A DNA stretch of 64,000 nucleotides from an uncultured Clostridia bacterium (GCA_944391215.1 CALXSR010000037.1:1-64000); one strand, 5' to 3'. Shown: positions 53,346 to 63,611, counted from the first letter of the stretch. Notes: a model not told the origin generated them from the letters alone. Translations and numbers: made by a program.

Positions 53346-54467
53346 ATGAAAGTAAGTTGTCATGTAGAAGATTTATTATATGGAAGCCAAACGGTAGGCA
53401 GAGCTGTTTCCAATAAAAATACATTGCCTATTTTAAGCGGTATTATGATGCAAGCCCAGGGAAACGATTTGATTTTAAGAGCGACGGATTTAGAAATGGC
53501 CATTGAATGCCATATTCCGGCTATGGTACAAGAAGAAGGCGCGGTTGTTATCCCCGGTAAAAACTTTTTAGATTTGATCCGTTGTTTTGATGAGGGAGAC
53601 GTGGATTTAACAAGCGAACAGGATTCTTTTGATTTGAGTATTTCCTTTGGTGCCTCCAATACTAAGTTTCGGGGAATGGATGTACTAGAATTTCCGGCCT
53701 TGCCGCCGGTAAGCGGGGAAATTAGCGGTAGCATTGCTGCTCCTATTTTTCGAGATTTGGTAAAACAAATTGCTTTTGCCGCGGCAACAGATGAAGTGAG
53801 ACCTGTTTTTTCCGGGGTTTTGATGGATATTACGGAAGATCGTTTTGTGATGGTAGCCACGGATACGCATCGTTTGGCTAAAACGGAAGGTAGTTGGCAA
53901 ACAGATGGAGAAAAAGACAGCAATGCCAAAGTAATTATTCCGGCTAGAACAATGATGGAATTGGCTCGTTTGGCCGATGATGATAATGAAAAAGTACAGA
54001 TGAAAATAGGAAAAAACCAAATCATCTTCCAAATTGGCAGTATTGTTTTTGTATCGCGTTTGATCAATGGTCAATATCCGCCTTATCGGGATGTCATTCC
54101 CAAAGACAGCGCTTTTCATAGTTTTGCCAAAATCGATACCAAACGTTTTCGGCAAGAAATGGAAAGAGCATCCGTTTTTGCTCGTTCCGGCAATAATTTG
54201 GTGAAATTTATTTTTTCAGAAAACAGTTTGCAAATTATGGCGGCAGGACAAGATATTGGTGAATTCAAAAGTCGTTTCAACATCGATTATCAGGGAGAAG
54301 AACTGTCGATTGCTTATAATATCCGTTATATTATGGATATTTTAAAAATTATGGACAGCGAACAATTTATGATGAAATTAACTGGTCCAATGACGCCTGC
54401 GGTTATCATTCCGGAAAAAGAAGAAAATGAATATTTATATTTATTATTGCCAGTGCGCATTTCGTAA
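53346..54467 (+). CDS. dnaN: DNA polymerase III beta sliding clamp
   Basis: 373 aa, three clamp domains. Starts MKVSCHVEDLLYGSQTVGRA, has KNTLPILSGIMM and ends LYLLLPVRIS, close to the usual LPVR terminus. ATG at 53346 follows AAGGAGG; the final DnaA box of the origin lies within 12 bases of it. Confidence 0.97.
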   Translation: MKVSCHVEDLLYGSQTVGRAVSNKNTLPILSGIMMQAQGNDLILRATDLEMAIECHIPAMVQEEGAVVIPGKNFLDLIRCFDEGDVDLTSEQDSFDLSISFGASNTKFRGMDVLEFPALPPVSGEISGSIAAPIFRDLVKQIAFAAATDEVRPVFSGVLMDITEDRFVMVATDTHRLAKTEGSWQTDGEKDSNAKVIIPARTMMELARLADDDNEKVQMKIGKNQIIFQIGSIVFVSRLINGQYPPYRDVIPKDSAFHSFAKIDTKRFRQEMERASVFARSGNNLVKFIFSENSLQIMAAGQDIGEFKSRFNIDYQGEELSIAYNIRYIMDILKIMDSEQFMMKLTGPMTPAVIIPEKEENEYLYLLLPVRIS

Positions 54468-54476
54468 AGGAAAAAG

Positions 54477-54707
54477 ATGGAAAAACAAAATATTATCGTA
54501 GCGGGACCAAAGATTACTTTGGCGCAATTTTTAAAGTATGCCGGTTTGTGTGAAAACGGCGGCCAAGCCAAGTTGTTTTGCCGAGAAAATTTGGTTTTGT
54601 TAAATGGGCAAATTTGTAATATTCCCGGTAAACAGTTACAAGAGGGTGATGAAATTTGCTTTGTAGAGCAAAAAGATACCATTGCTGTTTTATGCTGGGC
54701 CAAATAA
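54477..54707 (+). CDS. yaaA: S4-domain RNA-binding protein YaaA
   Basis: 76 aa S4 domain (ITLAQFLKYAGLCENGGQAK then VLLNGQICNIPGKQL), the normal occupant between dnaN and recF. Role unknown; S4 suggests ribosomal or tRNA contact. Confidence 0.93.
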   Translation: MEKQNIIVAGPKITLAQFLKYAGLCENGGQAKLFCRENLVLLNGQICNIPGKQLQEGDEICFVEQKDTIAVLCWAK

Positions 54708-54720
54708 ACGAGGCTTTTTT

Positions 54721-55821
54721 ATGTATTTAGAAACGGTTTTATTACGGAATTTTCGTAATTACCAGGAAGCGAAGCTTTCTTTTCATGCCCAAAATAATAT
54801 TATTTATGGAGCCAATGCCGAAGGAAAATCGAATTTATTGGAGGCGATTGGTTATTTGAGTTTGGCGACTTCCTTTCGCGATGGTAGTGACCGCCAATTG
54901 TTGCGTTGGGACGCGCCTTTTTTTTATTTACAAGGCAATGTGATAGGAAAAAATAAAATGACGCAAATTGCCGCGGGTTTTGACGGCAAAAAAAAAATAT
55001 GGAAGATAGATGGTCAAGCCAAAAGAAAATTAAGCGAAGTGCTAGGTAATTTTTATACGGTATTTTTTTGTCCGGATGATTTGCAGTTGGTAAAAGCCAG
55101 CCCGCAAATTAGAAGGCGTTTTTTAAATCGAGAAATGGTGCAATTGCAACCTTCTTTTTGTCATATTTTGAATCGCTATCATAAAGTATTACAGCAAAGA
55201 AACCGTTTGTTAATGCAAGGATTTGCCGTAGATCAAATGGTTTTGGCCAGTTTTGAAGAACAGTTGGCGGAATTGGCTGCTGAAATATATGATCATCGTT
55301 TGCGGTTTTTGCAAAGAATGAATGAAAAAGTATATGAAATGCATATGCATTTAAGCAAAGAGAAAGAGCAACTGCAAATGGCGTATAGCAGCTTTTTGCC
55401 GCAAGACCAAATGAAACAAATGGATCAACAAGACTTAAAAAAAGCTTTTTTAAAAAAATTAAAAGAAATTCGCCCCCAGGAGATGAAAAGACAAACTACA
55501 TTATTAGGCCCGCAAAGAGACGATTTATTACTTTTTATTGACGGAAAAAACGCCAAACAATTTGCTTCGCAAGGGCAAATGCGTACCATTGCCTTATCTT
55601 TAAAATTATCGGAATTATCTTTTATAGAAGAAGAAACGGGAGAATACCCGGCTTTATTATTGGATGATGTAATGAGCGAATTAGATTTATCGCGCCGCGA
55701 GCAATTATTACATTTATTGGATGGCAAAGTTCAAACTTTTATTACCACAACAGATATAAATTTTCAATTTGTAAGAGGAAAACAATTTTTTGTAGAGAAT
55801 GGCAGTATTATAGAAAAATAG
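54721..55821 (+). CDS. recF: DNA replication and repair protein RecF
   Basis: 366 aa SMC-like ATPase. Walker A is GANAEGKSNLLEAI and Walker B region is LLLDDVMSELDLSRR; it starts MYLETVLLRNFRNY. ATG at 54721; the extension into yaaA is not used. gyrB and gyrA do not follow. Confidence 0.96.
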   Translation: MYLETVLLRNFRNYQEAKLSFHAQNNIIYGANAEGKSNLLEAIGYLSLATSFRDGSDRQLLRWDAPFFYLQGNVIGKNKMTQIAAGFDGKKKIWKIDGQAKRKLSEVLGNFYTVFFCPDDLQLVKASPQIRRRFLNREMVQLQPSFCHILNRYHKVLQQRNRLLMQGFAVDQMVLASFEEQLAELAAEIYDHRLRFLQRMNEKVYEMHMHLSKEKEQLQMAYSSFLPQDQMKQMDQQDLKKAFLKKLKEIRPQEMKRQTTLLGPQRDDLLLFIDGKNAKQFASQGQMRTIALSLKLSELSFIEEETGEYPALLLDDVMSELDLSRREQLLHLLDGKVQTFITTTDINFQFVRGKQFFVENGSIIEK

Positions 55822-56039
55822 AATAGGATAAATTGAATAAATTTTTCTTATTTTATTTTTATCATAACCTATGATGATGTTATTTTATAATTGATTTGAT
55901 TGCAGCTTCAAAAGGAAGGATGCATTTTGCCGCTATCCGATACGGCCCTATTTGCAGGGTCTTTTTGTTTCTATTTTTTTAAGTTTTTTTACGATGTATC
56001 GTTAAAAACTTCTAATTGGAAAAGAAAGAAGTCTTTTTT

Positions 56040-57254
56040 ATGGAACAATGGAAAAAAAATATGATTGTATTAACCATTGCTTTCTTTGTAATGAATATTG
56101 GCTTTAATGTGGTATTGCCTTTTTTACCTCAATATCTTTCTACGGAATTGGGGGTAACGGACCCGGTAAAAGTGAAAATGTGGAATGGTTTCATTTACGG
56201 TGCCAGTTATTTTTCGCAAATTTTCTTTACTCCAATTTGGGGCATGATTGCGGATAGAACCAACCGAAAATTGATGTTATTGCGTAGCTCTATAGGAATG
56301 GCAATTACCATGACTTTAATGGCTTTTTGCCATACGCCTTTTTCTTTGATGTGCATGCGCTTTTTAAATGGTACCATAGCTGGTTTTACACCGGCCGGCA
56401 ATACATTGATGACCACCAATACTCCCAAAGATAAAATTGGTTATGCGCTGGGCAATATGCAAGCCGGTTCTTTAGCCGGCGCCATTTTTGGCCCGGTTTT
56501 AGGTGGATTTTTTGTTTCTTATTTGCCTTTCCATTATGCTTTCTTTATTTCCGGCGCCATTTGCGCGATAGTGGCCGTTTTGATGATAATCTATGTAAAA
56601 GAAATGAATGTGCCGAAAAAAACTGCTAAACATGTGGGCTTTTTTGAAGGGTTTCGTTTGGCATTTACTCATAAGCCGTTGCCTTCTATTTTTGTAGCCA
56701 GTGTTTTAATGCAATTTGCGGTGATTGGTACCAATGCTTTTCTTTCCATTTATGTGAGCGAAATGCCCTTAGGTTCCATGCAACTGGCCTTTTATATTAC
56801 ATTAGCTACAACGGTAACCGGCGTTTGTTCGGTAATTTCGGCGCCTATTGTTGGCCGCATGGTGGATAAACTGGGGGCAGAAAAAATGATTGGCTATTCC
56901 TTTTTGGCCGCTGGATGTTTTTTATTGCTCCAAGCTTTGGCCCGCAATTATTGGCTGCTTTTATTTGGCCGCTTTTTGTTCGGTTTGGCTTTGGGCGGTC
57001 TTTCACCCAGTATTAACAGTATGGTCGCTAAATATAGTATTCCGGGCTTAGAAAGCAGTATTTATTCTTATAATAGTAGTTGTATGTGTACCGGTATGAT
57101 GGCCGGCCCTTGGTTGGGAGGCTTTATTGCCGGCACTACCGGCACCAGCGGTTTATTTGCCGTATGCGGCTGCATTTTATTGTTTAATTCTTTTTGGATT
57201 CGTCGTGGTTTGGGACAATTAAAAATACATCGGAAAGAAAAAATAGCTTCTTAA
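56040..57254 (+). CDS. MFS efflux transporter, copy 1 of 3
   Basis: 404 aa, 12 membrane segments; MFS motif A appears as GMIADRTNRKLM. Family looks like the drug:H+ antiporter-1 type; substrate unknown. The ATG at 56040 is preferred to a TTG at 56016, aligning with both paralogs (MxQWKKN/MNQWRQN). The 218 bases after recF hold no gene, only a weak terminator-like stem near 55950-55970. Confidence 0.88.
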   Translation: MEQWKKNMIVLTIAFFVMNIGFNVVLPFLPQYLSTELGVTDPVKVKMWNGFIYGASYFSQIFFTPIWGMIADRTNRKLMLLRSSIGMAITMTLMAFCHTPFSLMCMRFLNGTIAGFTPAGNTLMTTNTPKDKIGYALGNMQAGSLAGAIFGPVLGGFFVSYLPFHYAFFISGAICAIVAVLMIIYVKEMNVPKKTAKHVGFFEGFRLAFTHKPLPSIFVASVLMQFAVIGTNAFLSIYVSEMPLGSMQLAFYITLATTVTGVCSVISAPIVGRMVDKLGAEKMIGYSFLAAGCFLLLQALARNYWLLLFGRFLFGLALGGLSPSINSMVAKYSIPGLESSIYSYNSSCMCTGMMAGPWLGGFIAGTTGTSGLFAVCGCILLFNSFWIRRGLGQLKIHRKEKIAS

Positions 57255-57276
57255 AGAAAAAGGAGGCGTTTTGCGC

Positions 57277-58488
57277 ATGAACCAATGGCGGCAGAATATG
57301 CTGACCTTATGCGGTTCTTTTTTCTTAATCAATTTAACGCATACCATTGTCATGCCATTTTTGCCTTTGTTAATGAAAACGGATTTTGGCATTAGCGATC
57401 CGGCAGTGATTACTCTTTGGACAGGTTTTATTTTTGCCGCAAGCTATATTACCATGATTTTATTCGGCCCTTTATGGGGCGCTTTGGGGGATCGATTTGG
57501 CAATAAATCCATGTTGATCAAAAGTGGTTTGTGGATTACGGTAATTATGGCTTTTATGGCTTTTGCCAAAACGCCTTGGCATTTATTTTTACTGCGTTTG
57601 GCCAATGGTGCTTTATCCGGCTTTGTGCCGGCGGGCAATGCCATGGCTGCGGCCAATACGCCCAAGGAAAAAGTAGGTTCCGCTTTGGGTACTATTATGG
57701 CCGGTTCCATGGCCGGCAATGTGTTAGGCCCTGTGGTAGGGGGCTTTTTAATTTCTTTTCTGTCCTTTCGGGCGGCTTTTTTATTTGCAGCCGCGCTGCG
57801 TCTTTTGGCTACCCTTTTGGTTTGGTTTTTGGTCCAAGAAAAAGAAAAAAAATCCGTTGCTGTTCCTTCCAAAGCCGGCTCCTTTGCAGGGGTTAAAACA
57901 GCTTTTGCTACCAAACCGCTACCCACTATTTTTGTTTTAGCGGCGATTACCCAATTTGCTTTGATGGGAACCAATGCCTTTCTTTCCATTTATGTAGAAA
58001 AATTTGCCCAAAGTGCGGATCAAATTGCTTATTACATTACTTTGGCTACCGCTGTAACCGGTATTGCCTCTGTGTTAGCTTCCCCTTTGTCCGGTCGTTT
58101 GACGGATAAATTGGGCCCGGGACGAATGATTGGTTTTTGTTTATGTTTGGCTGGATGTGCTTTGTTGCTGCAAAGTTTGGCGCAAAACTTTGGGCAACTT
58201 TTGTTGTTAAGACTTTGTTTTGGTTTCGCGGTAGGAGGCGTTAGTCCCAGCTTTAATAGTTTTATTAGTTTTTATGCCCCAGAGGGCATGAAGGCGCGCT
58301 TTTTTGCTTATAATAACAGTTTTTTCCAGGCTGGTATGATGCTGGGACCGATTTTGGGTGGTTTTTTCTCCAATGCTTTTGGCATGGAAAATTTCTTTTT
58401 TTTCTGTGGCGTTTTGCTTTTATGCGGTTTTGTTTGGGTGGAAAAAAGTATTGTAAAAAAAAGAAAAAAGGCCGTCTTTGGTGCATAA
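57277..58488 (+). CDS. MFS efflux transporter, copy 2 of 3
   Basis: 403 aa, clearly paralogous to its neighbours throughout (shared pattern WTGFIFAASY, AKTPWHLFLLRLANGALSGF, GTNAFLSIYV, FAVGGVSPSFNS). Motif A is GALGDRFGNKSM. ATG at 57277 follows AAAGGAGG; 22 bases after copy 1, so probably co-transcribed with it. Confidence 0.9.
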   Translation: MNQWRQNMLTLCGSFFLINLTHTIVMPFLPLLMKTDFGISDPAVITLWTGFIFAASYITMILFGPLWGALGDRFGNKSMLIKSGLWITVIMAFMAFAKTPWHLFLLRLANGALSGFVPAGNAMAAANTPKEKVGSALGTIMAGSMAGNVLGPVVGGFLISFLSFRAAFLFAAALRLLATLLVWFLVQEKEKKSVAVPSKAGSFAGVKTAFATKPLPTIFVLAAITQFALMGTNAFLSIYVEKFAQSADQIAYYITLATAVTGIASVLASPLSGRLTDKLGPGRMIGFCLCLAGCALLLQSLAQNFGQLLLLRLCFGFAVGGVSPSFNSFISFYAPEGMKARFFAYNNSFFQAGMMLGPILGGFFSNAFGMENFFFFCGVLLLCGFVWVEKSIVKKRKKAVFGA

Positions 58489-58616
58489 CAATCATACAAT
58501 AAAAGATGGAAGAAAAGACTTTATTTTAAGCAAGAAAAAAGAAGGAAAAAGGCGTTTTCTTACGAAAAAAAGAAAAAAGGGAAGTTTCTCTCCGAAGAAA
58601 GGATAGGATTGTAATT

Positions 58617-59825
58617 ATGCCGCAATGGAAAAAAAATGTGATGGTATTCTTTGTTGCTTTTTTTATCATTGATGTCACGTATAGTATGGTCATGCCATTT
58701 TTGCCTTTATTTTTAGAGCGCGATTTGGGGGTAACCAGCGCGGCGGAAGTGAAACTGTGGAACGGTTTAATTTATGGGGCCAGTTATTTAACCATGATTT
58801 TATTTGGACCTTTATGGGGTTGGTTGGGTGATAAATACGGCCGCAAATCCATGGTATTAAGAAGCGGGATTGGGTTAACCATCTCCATGTTTTTGATGAC
58901 TTATGCCACCAATGCTTGGCAGTTGCTTTTATTGCGCTTGTTAAATGGGGCTTTGTCCGGTTATTTTCCGGCTGCCAACGCCATGACGGCGGCTTCTGCT
59001 CCGCCCGATAAAGTGGGCTCCGCTTTGGGCACCAATATGGCCGGGGCTATGGCGGGGACGGTTTTGGGGCCGGTTGTGGGCGGTGTTTTAATTTCCTTTA
59101 TGCCCATTCGTAGTTCCTTTATGATCGCTGCGATTGGTTGTGCGATTGTTACTTTGCTAACTTGGATTTATGTAAAAGATACCGATGTAGAAAAATCAAT
59201 CGGAGAACGATCCGGTTTTATTTATGGCTTAAAACAAGCTTTTCATACCAAACCTTTGCCCACAATTTTCCTTTTGGGCACCGTAGTGCAATTTGCTTTG
59301 GTGGGGACCAATGCTTTTCTTTCCATTTATGTGCAGGAATTCCCTTTGGGGGCGCATGACGCTACTTTTTATATTACATTAGCCACTGCGGTAACCGGTT
59401 TGGCCTCGGTTTTTGGCGCGCCTTTTGTAGGGCGTTATTCCGACCAAATTGGGGCGGAAAAAATGGTGGCTCTTTGCTTAATTGTGATGGGCGGCACCCT
59501 TATATTGCAAAGTTTTGCTCAAACTTTTGTGCTGTTTTTGATTTTTCGCTTTTTATTCGGTTTGGCGGTGGGCGGCGTTACGCCGAGTTTTAACACTTTA
59601 ATCAGTAAATACTCGCCGTATGATATGGAAAGCCGTTTCTTTTCCTATAACAATAGTTTCTTTAATTTTGGTATGCTTTTGGGCCCAACGGTGGGTGGTT
59701 GGATTTCCACTGCTTTTAGTACCCGCGGCTTATTTAGTATCTGTAGCGTTTTATTGCTTTGTTGCTTTGTTTGGGTAAAATTGTTTATTTTAAACCGCAA
59801 AGAGCAATTTAAACCACAAATTTAG
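58617..59825 (+). CDS. MFS efflux transporter, copy 3 of 3
   Basis: 402 aa with the same layout (GWLGDKYGRKSM motif A, GTNAFLSIYVQEFPLG, LAVGGVTPSFNTLISKYSP). By eye it shares the most residues with copies 1 and 2 in the first, seventh and tenth helices. It follows a 128-base purine-rich gap without a clear terminator. ATG at 58617 follows AAAGGATAGG. Confidence 0.9.
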   Translation: MPQWKKNVMVFFVAFFIIDVTYSMVMPFLPLFLERDLGVTSAAEVKLWNGLIYGASYLTMILFGPLWGWLGDKYGRKSMVLRSGIGLTISMFLMTYATNAWQLLLLRLLNGALSGYFPAANAMTAASAPPDKVGSALGTNMAGAMAGTVLGPVVGGVLISFMPIRSSFMIAAIGCAIVTLLTWIYVKDTDVEKSIGERSGFIYGLKQAFHTKPLPTIFLLGTVVQFALVGTNAFLSIYVQEFPLGAHDATFYITLATAVTGLASVFGAPFVGRYSDQIGAEKMVALCLIVMGGTLILQSFAQTFVLFLIFRFLFGLAVGGVTPSFNTLISKYSPYDMESRFFSYNNSFFNFGMLLGPTVGGWISTAFSTRGLFSICSVLLLCCFVWVKLFILNRKEQFKPQI

Positions 59826-59840
59826 CAGAGGTGGAAAGAC

Positions 59841-60596
59841 ATGGCCAATTTATTGGTAATTGACTCTGGGGTGGGCGGAATTGTTTTTTTGGCTGCGGCC
59901 AAGGCGCAATTACCGCAGGAAAATTTTATTTATTATGCCGATACTTTTTACGCCCCTTATGGCGATAAAGATCCGGAAACGGTACGCCGCCGTTTGGTGG
60001 ATATTATTGAATATTATAAGCCTTATGATATCAAAGCCATTATTTTAGCTTGCAATACGGCGACTTCTTCTGCGGCTTCTTATTTGCGTTTTGCTTATTC
60101 TATTCCCATTATTGGCATGGAGCCGGCGGTAAAACCAGCCTGCGAACAAACAAAAAGCAAGGTTTTAGTTTTAGCCACTGCTTTAACGGTGCAGGGGGAA
60201 AAGTTTCAGCAATTAAAGGAACGTTTTCCGGAACGGGATATTATTGGTATTGGTTGCCCCGGTTTAATGGAATTGGTGGAAAAAATGGCTCCGCAGGAGG
60301 AAATTTTGGCTTATTTAACAGAAAAATTAAATCCTTTTATGGCGGAAAAAGAATTGGCCTTGGTGATTGGCTGCACGCATTATAGCTACTTAAAAAGGGA
60401 AATGCAGCAGCTTTTGCCGCAAGCGCAAATTTTTGACGGCATTACCGGCACCATTCGGCATGTAAAAGAAGTATTAAATACTTTCCCTGCGCAAAAGGAG
60501 CAGCAAACGGGACGCTTGCTTTGGCAGTCCTCCTTACCGGGAGATTATCGCCGCATTGGGCTTCCTTTTTATGAAAAAGCGCAAAAAGTTTTGTAA
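59841..60596 (+). CDS. murI: Glutamate racemase
   Basis: 251 aa. The two catalytic Cys lie in ACNTATSSAA and VIGCTHYSYL; VIDSGVGG is the usual N-terminal Asp/Gly motif. Makes D-glutamate for peptidoglycan. It starts 15 bases after MFS copy 3 and may be read from the same message. Confidence 0.93.
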   Translation: MANLLVIDSGVGGIVFLAAAKAQLPQENFIYYADTFYAPYGDKDPETVRRRLVDIIEYYKPYDIKAIILACNTATSSAASYLRFAYSIPIIGMEPAVKPACEQTKSKVLVLATALTVQGEKFQQLKERFPERDIIGIGCPGLMELVEKMAPQEEILAYLTEKLNPFMAEKELALVIGCTHYSYLKREMQQLLPQAQIFDGITGTIRHVKEVLNTFPAQKEQQTGRLLWQSSLPGDYRRIGLPFYEKAQKVL

Positions 60597-60712
60597 GAAA
60601 AATTGCCGATGGGGAACCGTCGCGCAATTTTTTTTGTCTAAGGAATAAGGGATAAAAAGAAGCGTTTTGGGAAAAAATGGGGTTAGAAAAGAATAGATAA
60701 TAGGGGTGCAAG

Positions 60713-61498
60713 ATGGCTAAGTGGGATAACTTTTGGCAAGAAAAAGAAAATGAAACAACTGAGATAAAAAAAGAGCCGCTGCGCGAAACAATAGCCGAAG
60801 ATAAATTGCAGGAAATTCGGCAAATTCGGCGGCAACTGGCTGCGGAAGCGAAAAAACAGGAAGAATTAAAAGAGAAAAGATTGCAGGAATACGGCAAAGA
60901 GCTTTCCTTACCTTTACCGGAAACAAAAGAAAAGGATTTTTCCGTCATGACCCAAAGAGATTTCACTGCATTGCCAAAGAGGATTTTTGCTGCGGGGAAA
61001 AAAGAGCCAGGTAGCGATAGCACAAAGCCGGAAGCGGAAAAAAAGGGGCGGAAGCGGAAAGATTCCGGAAAGCCTAAAAAACCGGCTGCGCAAAAAGCGG
61101 AAACGACCATGACCGTGGTGCAAAAAGAAGAAAAGCAGAAACAGGTTTTAAAAATGGCTATTGCTTGTTTTTTGGTGGCGGCGGTGGCCTTTGGCGGCAC
61201 GCAATGGATGTTATATCGGCAAAAGCAAGCCATTGCCCAGGAGGTGGCGGCGCAATTAACGGTGATTGAACAAAAAAATACGGAAACATTGGCTTCCATG
61301 GAAGAAAAAATACAAAGTTTTGCTGTGGAATTGCAATCTATTACCACCGCATTGGAAGAAGCCGGGGCAACCATCGATTCTACCGGAGCGGAAAACAGGG
61401 AAGCCATGGCCAAACGAATTGAAGATTTGGATAAGCAGCTAAAAAGTTTGGAACAGAGCCTAAATATTTTAAGGGAGGATAAAAATGGCAGGCAATAA
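60713..61498 (+). CDS. Membrane-anchored coiled-coil protein of unknown function
   Basis: 261 aa. A charged, basic cytoplasmic part (about 1-140, Lys/Glu-rich) precedes one membrane segment (MAIACFLVAAVAFGGTQWML, about 145-164). The C-terminal outer part is a heptad-like coiled coil (about 170-255: VEQKNTETLASMEEKIQSF, IEDLDKQLKSLEQSLNIL). No known domain. Overlaps the next gene by 14 bases; the two likely act together. Confidence 0.75.
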   Translation: MAKWDNFWQEKENETTEIKKEPLRETIAEDKLQEIRQIRRQLAAEAKKQEELKEKRLQEYGKELSLPLPETKEKDFSVMTQRDFTALPKRIFAAGKKEPGSDSTKPEAEKKGRKRKDSGKPKKPAAQKAETTMTVVQKEEKQKQVLKMAIACFLVAAVAFGGTQWMLYRQKQAIAQEVAAQLTVIEQKNTETLASMEEKIQSFAVELQSITTALEEAGATIDSTGAENREAMAKRIEDLDKQLKSLEQSLNILREDKNGRQ

Positions 61499-62552
61499 AT
61501 GGTTTATGGTTTCTTTATTGGCCGTTTTCCTTTGTGTGGGTTCCTTTTTGGCGGTTTGTTTTGATCAGTCTTCTTTGGCTTCCGCACCGGATACGGATTT
61601 GCTGCCGATGGCGGTTATTGGGCCGGCTTTTGATAGAATGGATACCGTTTTAGCGCAAACGGGCAGTTCCCTGGGTTTGTTTCAAGATGCGGTTGTGGCG
61701 CAAGCCAATGCCGATAAAGCCATCAGCGAGCAATTGGCGGCTTTGGCCGAACAAAGCAAAAATAATAAAAATTTATCGGACCAAGTGTATGAAGAAATGA
61801 TCGTTGAGCGTTTGGGAAAAGCTGTTTATACTAAAAACGGCACCAATTCTAAAATACAAATTTTTAAATTGGAAAAAGAAGATTTGCGCGGTTATATGGC
61901 CAAAGTTACCTTAAAAACGGATAAAGCTTTGCGGGTTACCATTAATCCCAGCAGTAAACCGGCGGGGGAAACCACTTTGGAAGCTTGCAAAAGGCTGGGC
62001 GGTATTTTGGCCATTAACGGCGGCGGTTTTGCTACTGCCAAAGATGAAAATGGGAAAACACAAATGTTGCCTTTGGGCAATGCCATGATAGAAGGCAAGC
62101 TAATTGGCGATTTTCAGCCTTCCTGGAATGATTTAGCTTTTGCCGGTTTTAGCAAAAGCGGCAAATTGGTGGGTGGCATTTATGAGGAAGAGGAGGATTT
62201 ATTAAACAGCGGCGCTTGGCAGGGGGTTAGTTTTGTACCGGAATTGATTCGTAATTGGGAACCTTCTAAAATTCCATCAAAATGGGCCAAAGCCAAACAA
62301 CCGCGTACCGTTTTAGGACAATATCCCAACGGCGATTTGTTTTTTATTGTGGTGGATGGCCGGCAAAGCAACTGGAGCTCCGGCATTACCTTAGAAGAGA
62401 TGCAGGTTTTATTATTGCGTTTGGGTGTGATGGAAGCCTTTAATTTAGACGGCGGCGGCTCTTCGGCTTTTGTGTATAATGGCAAAATATTAAATAAGCC
62501 TTCCGATGGCAATTTACGCAAGTTACCTACCAATATTGTCATTATGCCTTAA
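61485..62552 (+). CDS. Membrane-anchored NAGPA (phosphodiester glycosidase) domain protein
   Basis: 355 aa. N-terminal signal/anchor (FMVSLLAVFLCVGSFLAVCF), a helical region (about 45-110), then a NAGPA-like domain at about 125-355. That domain shows ILAINGGGFATAKDENGK, RTVLGQYPNGDLFFIVVDGR and the characteristic AFNLDGGGSSAF. Relatives remove GlcNAc-phosphodiester or similar groups from polymers. ATG follows AGGGAGG. The terminator follows. Confidence 0.87.
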   Translation: MAGNKWFMVSLLAVFLCVGSFLAVCFDQSSLASAPDTDLLPMAVIGPAFDRMDTVLAQTGSSLGLFQDAVVAQANADKAISEQLAALAEQSKNNKNLSDQVYEEMIVERLGKAVYTKNGTNSKIQIFKLEKEDLRGYMAKVTLKTDKALRVTINPSSKPAGETTLEACKRLGGILAINGGGFATAKDENGKTQMLPLGNAMIEGKLIGDFQPSWNDLAFAGFSKSGKLVGGIYEEEEDLLNSGAWQGVSFVPELIRNWEPSKIPSKWAKAKQPRTVLGQYPNGDLFFIVVDGRQSNWSSGITLEEMQVLLLRLGVMEAFNLDGGGSSAFVYNGKILNKPSDGNLRKLPTNIVIMP

Positions 62553-62597
62553 CAAGAAGTTTACTTTATTTTGACAAAAGAAAAATGATATTTTTAC

Positions 62598-62637
62598 ATG
62601 CGCTTTTTACAATAGGAAAAAGCGCGTATTTTTTTAT
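62598..62637 (+). terminator. Terminator after the NAGPA gene
   Basis: ATGCGCTTTTT/AAAAAGCGCGTAT with a T-run of seven. Confidence 0.75.
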
Positions 62638-62699
62638 GATAAGAAAGATAAAAAGAAAAAACGAAAAGAAGAAATAAAAAGAAGAAGGAAGGAAATCGC

Positions 62700-63611
62700 T
62701 TGCGTTACGGGCTGATTGACATCGGTTCTAATACCATTCGCGGAGTCGTTTATGAAGCGGAAGGAACATCTTTTAAAGAACTTATCACCAAAAAAGAATT
62801 TACCGGCATTTTAAATTATATTGAGGACGGTTGTTTGAATGATGCCGGCCTGCTTGTTTTAAAAGAAACCGTGGCGCGTTTGTTTTCTTTTTGCCGATTA
62901 TTAAATTGCGCCGAAACGCATGCTTTTGCCACGGCTTCCTTGCGGAATTTGCAAAACGGCCCGGCTGTTTTGGCAAAATTGGCCCAAGAAGGCTTAACGG
63001 TTCGTTTGCTTTCCGCAAAAGAAGAAGCGGCATGTGATTTTTATGGCTTGCTTGCCGCCGGCTGCCCGGATAACGGTTTGGGTTTTGATTTGGGCGGCGG
63101 AAGCTGCCAAATTTTTACGTATGAAAAAATTAGGTTACAGCAATCTGTTTCTTTGCCGATGGGCAGTTTGGCTATGTATAATTCTTTTGTACGAGGCATT
63201 TTACCCACGCAAAAGGAAAGGAAGGCGATTGCCAAATTTGCCCAAAAACAACTGGCGCCGTATTCGTTTTTATCCGACTGCGGCTACCAGACCATTTTTG
63301 CCATAGGCGGAACCATAAGGGCGACGGCGAAATTACACCGGGCCTTTTTGGGGCAAGATATTCCCATTAACGGCTATCTTTTGCAAGTTTCTCAGTTAGA
63401 AGACTTATGCGCTTTGCTGAAATCTCTGGATATGCAGGGGATTCGGATGATGGAAAAAGTTGCTCCGGAGCGCATTACGACTTTATTGCCCGGCCTAACG
63501 GTAATACAAGCAGTTTGCCGGTATACCGGAGCCCAGCAAATTAAAGTGGTCAAAAAAGGCGTGCGGGAGGGATATTTATGTCATTATTTGTTGCACCAGA
63601 AAAAAAGTTAA
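62700..63611 (+). CDS. ppx: Exopolyphosphatase/GppA-family phosphatase
   Basis: 303 aa, the short form with the ASKHA fold. Motifs are [16 protein letters not shown] (phosphate 1), [10 protein letters not shown] and [14 protein letters not shown] (phosphate 2). TTG at 62700 follows GAAGGAAGGAAA. It overlaps ppk by 34 bases, giving a polyphosphate operon with opposed activities. Confidence 0.87.
   Translation: MRYGLIDIGSNTIRGVVYEAEGTSFKELITKKEFTGILNYIEDGCLNDAGLLVLKETVARLFSFCRLLNCAETHAFATASLRNLQNGPAVLAKLAQEGLTVRLLSAKEEAACDFYGLLAAGCPDNGLGFDLGGGSCQIFTYEKIRLQQSVSLPMGSLAMYNSFVRGILPTQKERKAIAKFAQKQLAPYSFLSDCGYQTIFAIGGTIRATAKLHRAFLGQDIPINGYLLQVSQLEDLCALLKSLDMQGIRMMEKVAPERITTLLPGLTVIQAVCRYTGAQQIKVVKKGVREGYLCHYLLHQKKS

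Noticed and set aside
53360-54155. Large minus-strand frames opposite dnaN
   Set aside because: They lie antisense to a clear sliding-clamp gene and show no family-like motifs.
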